Positions 7,827 through 15,487 of a DNA stretch of 28,470 nt are shown piece by piece. Numbering within the stretch: the first letter of the stretch is position 1; each line of letters begins with the position of its first letter. The translations under genes were made by a program, and so were the position numbers. The notes under the pieces are model-generated. The model searched no databases. It was not told the origin of the DNA and was given only the letters and a program-made list of their open reading frames with translations. Source of the DNA: CAYVQE01 sp964633205 (GTDB taxonomy: Bacteria > Myxococcota > B64-G9); contig CAZWFN010000074.1 of assembly GCA_964633205.1 (NCBI GenBank), positions 1-28,470 on the forward strand, given 5' to 3'.

Positions 7827-9740
7827 TCACTGCTCGCTCATCAAGGAGACGTTGATCTCCTTGAGCGCTTCGATCAGGTTGCGGTAGCGCCGCACCTGTC
7901 CTTGTCGGGCCACCAGGCGCTGCAGCCGGCGGTCGAACATCTCGCGGCCTTCCACCGGATGGATCAGGTAATCGCCGACGCCCATGCCCAGGGCCGCGAC
8001 GACGCGGTTCAAGTTGCCCTCGCGGGCGATCAGCAGTACGCCCACCCCGGGATCGATCTGCTGCAGCTGCTGGACCACGTCGGCACCATCGGGCTGGCCG
8101 GGGGCTTCCAGGTAGACCAGCACCTGCACGTCGCCCGCGCGTACTTCCTGCAAGGCCTGCTCCAGGCTGTCCATCCGGCTGGCCGCCAAACCCAGCTTGC
8201 CGGCCTGGGCGGCCAAACCCTCGGGTCCGACCACCAGCACCCGCCCCGGTGCGTCCTGCCCGGCGTGGAAGCGATCCAGCATCTCGCGCAGCTTGCCGGC
8301 CACCCGATCATCCGCAGCGCCGCCGCGTTCGGCCTGCAGCGCTTTGACGGTGTTGGTCATGAAGGCGATCATGGCGTGGACCTTCTGTTCGAAGGCGTGC
8401 CGATCGAGGGCGCCGCGCACCTTGTTGCCGACCAGGCCCAGGCTGGGGAAGGGCTTGGGGATGTAGTCGAAAGCGCCCAGCTCGATGGCGCTGAGGGCCG
8501 ACTCCACCGAGGCGTAGCCGGTGATGATCAGCACCTCGATCCGCGGCCAGCGTTGCTTGATGCGTTCGAGCAGCTCGATGCCGTCGATGCCGGGCAGGTT
8601 CTTGTCGGTCACCACCACCGCGTAGTCGACCTGCTCGAGCTTCTCCAGCGCTTCTTCGGACGAGCTGACCACGTCGGCCAGGATGGACTGGCCTGACAAG
8701 AACTCGTCCAGGATGCGCCGGATGACCTCCTCGTCGTCGACCACCAGCACCCGGCGCGACACCGGAATGGTGCGGCCGAATTGCTGCATCTGCTCGGTCA
8801 GCTGGCGCCGGGTCTGGATAGCGGCCGGATCGCGCGGCGGTGCAGCCGGGGGTTGCGGCTCGGCCTTTGCCGGGGGCTCGGCCACCGGCAGCTGCAGCTC
8901 GAAAGCGGTGCTCGGGGGTTGCTTCCAGCGCAACCGGTCGGGGTCGATCAGGCGCAACTCACCGCCGCTCTGCTCGGCCAGCCGCTGGGCGATATACAGA
9001 CCCAGGCCCGAGCCGTGCTCGCCCTTGGACGAGCAGAAGGGTTCGAACAGGCGCTCGCGGACCTCGGCGGGAATGCCGCCGCCGCTGTCCGCGATCAGCA
9101 CCCGCACCGGTTGGCCGTCGCCGCCCCCCCGGGCGACGATGCGCAGCGCACGGTCGGTCTGGCCCTCCAGCGCATCGACCGCGTTGCCGATCAGGTTGAT
9201 CAGAATCTGGCTCAGCTGCTGCCGCGCGATGCGCACCGGCGGCAGCTCGTCGGGCAGGCTGATGCCGAGCGCGATCTTCTTCTTCGAGATGCGGTGCTCG
9301 AACAGCTTCAAGGCCTCGTCCAGCGCCACCCGGAGCTCGGTCGGCTGTCCGGCGTCGGCCGGCCGGGGGCGCAGGAAATCGGTCACGTGGCGTTGCATCT
9401 GCTGCAGCCGTTGGACCTGCTTGCGGATCTCGTGGGCCCAGGAGACCAGCTTCTGCGGATCACCGCCGCCGGTGTTCTCCTGGATCAACTCGGCGAAGCC
9501 CTTGATGCCCAGCAGCGGTTGGTTCATCTCGTGGAAGACGGCGGCCGCCATGGTGCCCAGCTCGATCAGGCGGCCGGCCTGGGAGAGCTGGTTGATGGTG
9601 CGCTCGGAGCGTCGCTGGCTGCGGTCCAGCTCCTCGCGCAGCTCGCCGAGCAAGCCGCGCAGCTCGGCGGCCAGCTGCGGCTGATCGTCGAGCTGCGCGA
9701 CCAGCTGGCTCAGGCGCTGCCACTGGGGCTCGCGTATCAT
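7827..9740 (-). CDS. Soluble hybrid histidine kinase with receiver and degenerate second receiver
   Basis: This 637-residue protein has no membrane segment or signal peptide, so it is probably cytoplasmic. A short coiled-coil lead (1-55) precedes a HisKA domain with phosphorylated His70 in VFHEMNQPL. The ATPase domain follows: N-box Asn186, DSGGGIP with Asp218, and GSGLGL (243-248). A Pro/Ala linker (287-305) leads to a full receiver (329-450): Asp335/336, Asp379, Thr407, Lys429. Residues 499-612 look like a second receiver lacking the phosphoacceptor Asp, with His in place of the lysine. There is no DNA-binding or enzymatic output. ATG 9740 is used because upstream codons lie outside the family; GAGAGGGG lies about 11 nt before it. 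It starts 58 bp after the Ig-mosaic lipoprotein gene, suggesting it senses the state of that surface structure. Confidence 0.88.
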   Translation of the reverse strand: MIREPQWQRLSQLVAQLDDQPQLAAELRGLLGELREELDRSQRRSERTINQLSQAGRLIELGTMAAAVFHEMNQPLLGIKGFAELIQENTGGGDPQKLVSWAHEIRKQVQRLQQMQRHVTDFLRPRPADAGQPTELRVALDEALKLFEHRISKKKIALGISLPDELPPVRIARQQLSQILINLIGNAVDALEGQTDRALRIVARGGGDGQPVRVLIADSGGGIPAEVRERLFEPFCSSKGEHGSGLGLYIAQRLAEQSGGELRLIDPDRLRWKQPPSTAFELQLPVAEPPAKAEPQPPAAPPRDPAAIQTRRQLTEQMQQFGRTIPVSRRVLVVDDEEVIRRILDEFLSGQSILADVVSSSEEALEKLEQVDYAVVVTDKNLPGIDGIELLERIKQRWPRIEVLIITGYASVESALSAIELGAFDYIPKPFPSLGLVGNKVRGALDRHAFEQKVHAMIAFMTNTVKALQAERGGAADDRVAGKLREMLDRFHAGQDAPGRVLVVGPEGLAAQAGKLGLAASRMDSLEQALQEVRAGDVQVLVYLEAPGQPDGADVVQQLQQIDPGVGVLLIAREGNLNRVVAALGMGVGDYLIHPVEGREMFDRRLQRLVARQGQVRRYRNLIEALKEINVSLMSEQ

Positions 9741-9798
9741 GGATCGAACATCCCCTCTCCCGAGGCCGGTCACCGCTGTGTCCCAGGACGCGATTTTC

Positions 9799-12700
9799 TC
9801 ATGGAAACTCGGCCGGGTCCAGAACCGAGCGGACCTCGAACTGGCCGCTGCAGGCGGCGGTGGCGTTGCCGGCCTGGTCGAGGATGAACAGCTCGTAGGG
9901 ATAGAAACCGTTGTCCACCAGCAAGCCGCTGTCGTCGCGCCCGTCCCAGGCGATGCTGGCGTTTTGCACCGAGTCGCCCGCCAGCTCGACCTGCACCGTG
10001 CGCAAGTACAGGCCCGCGGGGCTGCGGACCACCAACCGGGCCAGCCACAGGCCGCCGTTGTCATCCGTATCGAAGAAGACCAGCGACTGGGGATCCTTGT
10101 CGTCCCCATCGGGGCTGAAGGGGCTGGGGTTCGGATCGTTGCAGGCGACGGCGATCGGAGCTTCGGTGTCGTCCACCGCCCCGAAAGTCCAGACGAAGTC
10201 GTCGGCCGGGCCGTCGGCCAGGCCGTCGCCGTTGCCGTCCAGCGGGTTGCCCCAGACATCCATGGCCGCGGCCGAGACCCGGACCTCGATCGGACCGGCG
10301 GTCGCATCGGGCAGCGAGGCGGGGGTGAACACGGCCACCCGGCGCCGTGCGTCCCAGTCGACCTCGCCGGCCAGCGGGCCGGCGGCGCTGGTCACCGCCA
10401 GCGCGGTCTGCAGCGCGGCCGGGTCCATGGGCTTGTCGAAGCGCACCGCGAAGCGGGGCGGCGGCAGGCTGCCGTGGCCGCTGGGGGCGAAGTCCAGCAC
10501 CCGGGGCAGGCTGGTCGAGCCGGTGAAGGTATACGGCGCCCAGCCGCGGGTCTCGCGTTCGCCCTTCTCGGTCATGATCAGCAGCCGGCCGGCCCCGCCG
10601 TGGCGGTCGGCCTCGATCTCGATGCGGATGATGCCCGAGTTGTCGGCCGGGGTCTTGACCTGCAGCCCGTCGTTGCCGTCGGCGTCCGGCGTCAGGATGC
10701 GGCCGCGGGTGGCCAGGATGTGGATCTTCTTGTCCTTGCCGATCACGTCGCCGTCGCACTTGGTGATCGGATCCGAGACCACCTCGATGACCGCGGCGCC
10801 GTCGGCCGGCACCGCCTCGGGGCTGGGGGTCAGCGGAATGATGCCGGCGATCTCGCCGCCGTCGCTGATGCTGACCGGCTGCAGCAGCGAATCGCTGCAG
10901 CCGGCCGCGTCGGTCACCGTCAACACCACCCGGTACCAGTCCTTGTCGCCGAAGGCGTGCTCCACGATCGGACCCTGGTCCTGGTGGCCGTCGTCGAAGT
11001 CCCAGTGGTAGTCGACGGCGCCCTGCGAGCCCGAGGCGTCGAAGGTGATGGGATCGTCCTTGCAGACGAGGGCCGGCGCATAGCTGAACGCCGCGCTGGG
11101 CCCGTCGGCCAGGGTGAGCCAGACCGCATCGCGGTCGCTGCAGCCCAACTCGTCCTGGATGCGCACCGCGTAGCGGGTGGAGGCCTGCGGGGTGGCGCTG
11201 GGGTTGGCGGCCTGCGGATCGTCGAGCCCGTCGACCGGCGTCCACGCGTAGGCGATGGAGCCCACTCCGCCGCTGGCGGTCGGCTGCCCGCCGATGGCGG
11301 TCGAGTCGCCGCAGCCCAGCACCTGGTCGGCGCCGGCCTCGGCCAGCAGCGGGCGCAGCAGGCAGCTGGCCGGGCTGATCGGCAGCTCGTTTTCGGCCAG
11401 GTTGGAGCTGATGGGCTGGCCGCCGTCGGTCTCGGTGCCGGCGGCGCGGGCGCTGGCGCCGAACCAGCCGGCATCGCCCAGACCGGTCCGGTAGCGCCAT
11501 TCAAAGACGGCCTGGCCGCGGCCGGCGATGTCGGCCAGGGGCGGCTCCGGACCGTCGATCAAGCTGGCCGAGCCGTCCCCGGACTCGGCGTGGTCCTGCG
11601 GGCTGACATCCGCCACCGCGTAGTCGCCGGTGTTGGTCACCACCAGGCGGACATCGAAGGCCGCGCCCTCGACCACCGCCACCGGCTCGATCTCCAGCTG
11701 GGCGACAAGCTGGGCGGGTTGGGGCTCGATGACGTCGAAGGGGTTGGACTGGCCGCTGTGGCCGGCCCCGTCCTCCACCGCGATCAGGTTCTCCAGCCGC
11801 GTCTGGTCGATCTGCACGCTCTCGACCCGCTGTCCGGCGTCGAAGGCCTGGCTGCTGCTCGGCTGCAGGCTGCCGGTCAGATCGGCCAGGCCGACGGTAC
11901 CGGCGAACGACTGCACCCGGTTGTCCCAGGCATCGCGGGCCTCGAGCGCCAGCTCGAAGGGGGTGGCCACGGCCACGAACTCCGGCACCGGCCCCACCGC
12001 GAAGTGATCCAGGACGTTGGCCTGGACCGCGAAGGGATTGCTCTGCCCGCTGTGTTGCTGGCCGTCGTCGACCACGATCAGGTCATCGGCGCTGGCCCGG
12101 GTGATGGTCACCGGCTGGCTCAGCTGGCCTGCCTGGAAGGGATCGCTCAGGGCCGGCTCGAGGGTGCCGGTGCCGTCGTCCACATCGACCACCCCGATGA
12201 AGCCGGTGGCGATGTTGTCCCAGGCGTCGCGGGCGGTCAGCTCCAGGGTGAAGGCCACCCCGGCCGTCTGCGGCGAGCCCACCGGGGCCAGCTCGAAGTG
12301 GTCCACCGGGCCGGGGGCCACCGCGAACTCGTTCGACTGGCCGCTGTGGCCGCCGCCGTCGTCGATCTGCAGCCGGTCGGTGGCCGCGGCGGCGGTGATG
12401 GTGAGCTGCTCGTCCCGCTGGCCGGCGTCGAAGGCGCCGGTCTGTGCCGGGATGACGCTGCCGGTCAGGTCGGAGACCGCCGCGCTGCCGGCGAAGCCGG
12501 TGGCCAGATTGTCCCAGGCGTCGCGGGCCTCGATGTGGACGCCGAAGGCCTGGCCGGCGTCTTGATCCGGCAGCGGGTCCAGGACGAAGTGGTCCAGCGG
12601 TCCGCCGACCACGATCAGCTGCCGGCTGTCGCCGATCAGGTTCGGGTGGCTCACGAGCAACTGCAGGGCGCCTGCTCGGGTGTCGCGCACCCAGAAGGAC

Positions 12701-15468
12701 TCTTGGCTGGAGCCGTCGGGAATGGCCAGCGCGGTGAAGGTACCGTCGAAGGGTCCGGCCTGGTCGGCGGCGAAGCGCGCGGTCGGGTTGGATCCCTGCA
12801 GCTCCACGCTCAACGCCGCGTGGGCCGCGATCGGCGTGCCGGTGGCATCCTGCACCTGGACGCTGTAGGCGCCGGCCGGTTGGCCCGCGGTCAGCGGGTC
12901 GGGCGCCGCCGTGATGCGCAAACGCGACGGCTCGCCCACCTCGGTCACCAGGATTGCTTGGCTGGCGGCAGCCAGTTGGCCGGCCGGGTCGAATACGGTC
13001 AGGTCGTGCTCGCCGGTGCCGTCGTCTTTGTAGTAGATCGTCGCCTGTATCTCGCCGGCCACGATGGCGACGGCCTGGATGGTGCCGTCGAAGGGACCCA
13101 GGGGATCGGTGTCGAAGGCACCGCTGGCCGACGAGCTGACCAGGTTCAGCGGAGTATCCGCCGCCGCCGGACTGGGGTTGGCCCAGGCGTCGCGCAGCTC
13201 GACCGTCAGCGGACCGCTGACGGCATTGCGCAGCACGTTCTGCGCTGCGGTGACGAAGGCGATTTGCTGCGGCGGACCGGCCGCCACCGTGAAGGGGTCG
13301 GACCGGCCGCTGTGGCCCAGACCGTCGCCCGCGGTCAGCACGTCCGCCGCCGCCGCCGTGGTCACGGTGACCGAGACCGTGCAGACCCCGGCGGTAAAAT
13401 CGGCGCAGCTGGTCGGCGACAGGCTGCCGGTGCTGTCGGCCAGCTGGGCGGTGCCGCCGAACTCGACGGTGTTGTCGTTGGCGTCCAGCGCCCGCAGCGA
13501 CACCGCGAAGGGCGTACCGGCTTGCTGGTCGGCGATGGGCTCGATGGCGAAGTGATCGATGCCGGCGCCGACCACGTCGAACACCGGCGAGCTGCCGCTG
13601 TGACCCTGGCGGTCGTCGACCTGGATCTGGACGCCGGGCTGGGCCTCGGCGATGGTCACGGTCACGGTGCGCATGCCCGCCGAGAACGCTCCGCTGGCCG
13701 TCGGTGCGATGGTGCCGGTGCTGTCGCTGATGGCCACGCTGCCGTCGAAATCGCCCACCGGGTGATCGTGGACGTCCCGGGCCTGCAGTACGATGTTGAA
13801 CGGCGTGCCCGCGGCCACGTTGGGCGCCGGCAGCTCGACGCTGAAGTGATCCAGCGGTCCGGCGGTGATGTCCAACACGGCCTCGGCCTGGTGCTGCTCA
13901 CCGGTGACGGCCTCGACAGCCTGGACGAAAGCCTGATCGGGCACCGGTCCGTCCGGCGCCGAATAGGTGACCTGCACGCCGCCGTTGACCAGCTCGGCCG
14001 GCCCCAGGGCGCCCGGCCCGGTGAGGCTGAAGCCGATCTGATCGGTGGAGTCGGCCGCGGTGGGGTTGGCGAAGGCGTCGACCAGCCAGCCGGTCACCAG
14101 CGCCTGCCGGCCGGCACCCACCGGCTGATGCTGGGGTTCGATGCTCAAGCCGGCGGGCGCGCCGCCGATGGTGGTGATCTCGATCTGGGCCGGTTCGACC
14201 GCGGCGGCCAGCGATTGCTCCACCTGGATCACGGCGGTCTCGATCCGGCGGTAGCTGGAGTAGACCGCGGTGGCCTGGCCGTCGAACAGGGCCGGGGTGG
14301 ACAGCTGGCCGCGACCGGCCAGTAACCGGAAGGTGAACTGTCCGGTATCGGTGAAGGGGATGCGGTTGCCGTGGGCGTCTTGCAGCTCGGCAAACACGGT
14401 GACCGGATCGCTGGCGACCGGCTGATCGTTCGAGCTGCTCAGGACGAGACGGGCCGGCGCGCCTGGCTGGCCGTCGATCACGGCCGCGGCCGCGTATGCC
14501 GAGCCGGAGACCTGCTCGGTGGCCAGCACCCGGGCCCGTTCGACTGTGGCATGGCTGGTGTAGCGGATGCGCATCCCATCATCGCTCACCTCGGCTGGGC
14601 CCAGCGTGCCGCGGCCGTCGGCCACCGCGAAGGCGATGTCGCCGGTGGTGGCCGCCGGCACCGGGTTGTCCCGCTGGTCGACCAACCAGGCCTGCAGCGC
14701 GACCGACTCGCCGGCGACCACCTGGGCCTGGGCCGGTTCGAGCAGTACCCCGGCCACCGTGCCGGCGCGGCTGTCGATCAATACGCTGCCGTCGACCCCG
14801 GAGCCGGAGAGCTGCTCGGTGGCGCGCACCAGGGCGCCTTCGGGGTGGGGCGCGGTGTCGTAGTCGATCTCGACCGCACCGTCGACCAGCCGCGGGTTGA
14901 CCAGCGCGCCGCTGCCGGTCTCGAGGTCGAAGGCGATGTCTGCGGTGGCGGCGGCCGTGACCGGATCGCCGCGGTTGTCCAGCACCCGGGCGCTGATGGC
15001 CACCCGGTCGCCGGCCACCGGCGGCTGGTGGGGCGCGCTGGTGGCCAGCTCCACCGCGGCCACCGAGCGCACCTCGAAGGCTCCTGCCAGCCGGCCGCGG
15101 GCGCCGCCGGGCGTCTCGACCACCACGTCCCATGTTCCGATCGGAGCGTCCGCCGGAACGGTGACCTGCAGCGCCAGGCGACCGGCGGCGATGGTCGGCT
15201 CCACCTCGGCCAGCTCCTGCTCGCCGAGCCAGGCCCGGAATGCACCGGCGAAGGAGACCTCGCCGGTCTGCAGATCGACGTCCAGCCCGGCCGCCAGGTT
15301 CTCGCCGCGGATGGTGGCGGTCAACGGCGCGGAGCGTTCCGGTCGCAGCTGCACCCGGTGGTCGGGTTGGATGCTGGTCAGCCGAGGCTGCGGCGGGTCG
15401 CTTTGGCCGCAGGCGGCCAGCAGGCCGGCCAAAAAGAAAACGGCGGTGAGCGCCTGGGGACGGTGCAT
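9799..15468 (-). CDS. Giant Ig-like mosaic surface lipoprotein
   Basis: This protein has 1889 residues. A lipoprotein signal ends in LLAAC (Cys20), and the next residue is Gly, suggesting outer-membrane delivery. About 18 Ig-like modules follow: a TIG-like domain (28-134); four Big_1/invasin-like domains (135-538); two repeats beginning DHF (538-733); two other Ig-like units (733-955); three more DHF repeats (956-1246); a CARDB-like domain (1247-1373); two PKD-like domains (from about 1376 and 1457); an invasin-like domain (from about 1537); a SbsA-like Big_5 domain (1656-1763); and a FlgD-like/gliding-motility C-terminal-type Ig domain (1764-1889). A role in adhesion or as a surface filament is inferred; there is no enzymatic motif. 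ATG 15468 has GAGGAGGAG close upstream and is 19 bp after the barrel gene. Length is exceptional for a lipoprotein. Confidence 0.85.
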   Translation of the reverse strand: MHRPQALTAVFFLAGLLAACGQSDPPQPRLTSIQPDHRVQLRPERSAPLTATIRGENLAAGLDVDLQTGEVSFAGAFRAWLGEQELAEVEPTIAAGRLALQVTVPADAPIGTWDVVVETPGGARGRLAGAFEVRSVAAVELATSAPHQPPVAGDRVAISARVLDNRGDPVTAAATADIAFDLETGSGALVNPRLVDGAVEIDYDTAPHPEGALVRATEQLSGSGVDGSVLIDSRAGTVAGVLLEPAQAQVVAGESVALQAWLVDQRDNPVPAATTGDIAFAVADGRGTLGPAEVSDDGMRIRYTSHATVERARVLATEQVSGSAYAAAAVIDGQPGAPARLVLSSSNDQPVASDPVTVFAELQDAHGNRIPFTDTGQFTFRLLAGRGQLSTPALFDGQATAVYSSYRRIETAVIQVEQSLAAAVEPAQIEITTIGGAPAGLSIEPQHQPVGAGRQALVTGWLVDAFANPTAADSTDQIGFSLTGPGALGPAELVNGGVQVTYSAPDGPVPDQAFVQAVEAVTGEQHQAEAVLDITAGPLDHFSVELPAPNVAAGTPFNIVLQARDVHDHPVGDFDGSVAISDSTGTIAPTASGAFSAGMRTVTVTIAEAQPGVQIQVDDRQGHSGSSPVFDVVGAGIDHFAIEPIADQQAGTPFAVSLRALDANDNTVEFGGTAQLADSTGSLSPTSCADFTAGVCTVSVTVTTAAAADVLTAGDGLGHSGRSDPFTVAAGPPQQIAFVTAAQNVLRNAVSGPLTVELRDAWANPSPAAADTPLNLVSSSASGAFDTDPLGPFDGTIQAVAIVAGEIQATIYYKDDGTGEHDLTVFDPAGQLAAASQAILVTEVGEPSRLRITAAPDPLTAGQPAGAYSVQVQDATGTPIAAHAALSVELQGSNPTARFAADQAGPFDGTFTALAIPDGSSQESFWVRDTRAGALQLLVSHPNLIGDSRQLIVVGGPLDHFVLDPLPDQDAGQAFGVHIEARDAWDNLATGFAGSAAVSDLTGSVIPAQTGAFDAGQRDEQLTITAAAATDRLQIDDGGGHSGQSNEFAVAPGPVDHFELAPVGSPQTAGVAFTLELTARDAWDNIATGFIGVVDVDDGTGTLEPALSDPFQAGQLSQPVTITRASADDLIVVDDGQQHSGQSNPFAVQANVLDHFAVGPVPEFVAVATPFELALEARDAWDNRVQSFAGTVGLADLTGSLQPSSSQAFDAGQRVESVQIDQTRLENLIAVEDGAGHSGQSNPFDVIEPQPAQLVAQLEIEPVAVVEGAAFDVRLVVTNTGDYAVADVSPQDHAESGDGSASLIDGPEPPLADIAGRGQAVFEWRYRTGLGDAGWFGASARAAGTETDGGQPISSNLAENELPISPASCLLRPLLAEAGADQVLGCGDSTAIGGQPTASGGVGSIAYAWTPVDGLDDPQAANPSATPQASTRYAVRIQDELGCSDRDAVWLTLADGPSAAFSYAPALVCKDDPITFDASGSQGAVDYHWDFDDGHQDQGPIVEHAFGDKDWYRVVLTVTDAAGCSDSLLQPVSISDGGEIAGIIPLTPSPEAVPADGAAVIEVVSDPITKCDGDVIGKDKKIHILATRGRILTPDADGNDGLQVKTPADNSGIIRIEIEADRHGGAGRLLIMTEKGERETRGWAPYTFTGSTSLPRVLDFAPSGHGSLPPPRFAVRFDKPMDPAALQTALAVTSAAGPLAGEVDWDARRRVAVFTPASLPDATAGPIEVRVSAAAMDVWGNPLDGNGDGLADGPADDFVWTFGAVDDTEAPIAVACNDPNPSPFSPDGDDKDPQSLVFFDTDDNGGLWLARLVVRSPAGLYLRTVQVELAGDSVQNASIAWDGRDDSGLLVDNGFYPYELFILDQAGNATAACSGQFEVRSVLDPAEFP
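11732..12603 (-). repeat. Three tandem DHF-type Ig repeats (R3-R5) in the giant lipoprotein
   Basis: Three units of about 95 codons run on the minus strand: about 12603-12312, 12309-12018 and 12015-11732. Each begins with a DHF triplet. Each carries ARDAWDN in the middle, a D-x-TG turn, FxAGQ, and closes with a GHSGQSN or QHSGQSN block. The three resemble one another more than the two upstream copies. At DNA level, TTGTCCCAGGC recurs in each (near 11930, 12215 and 12507). Confidence 0.85.
13272..13857 (-). repeat. Two divergent DHF-type Ig repeats (R1-R2) in the giant lipoprotein
   Basis: Two units (about 13857-13562 and 13556-13272) share the DHF start, the D-S-TG turn and the GHSG ending with R3-R5 but lack ARDAWDN in exact form. 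R2 alone has two cysteines flanking FTAGV, which could form a disulphide. Two units of a different Ig type separate R2 from R3. Confidence 0.75.
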
Positions 15469-15487
15469 TGGCTCCTCCTCGTCCCGA

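Noticed and set aside
9741..10307. Upstream extension of the hybrid kinase into the lipoprotein gene
   Set aside because: The extension is an Arg/Ser/Pro-rich out-of-frame reading of the FlgD-like domain. The kinase starts at 9740.
9739..14325. A 1528-codon open frame antisense to the giant lipoprotein
   Set aside because: Composition is Gly/Ala/Arg/His/Gln-rich without domains. The minus-strand frame has a lipobox, a Shine-Dalgarno and recognisable Ig modules.
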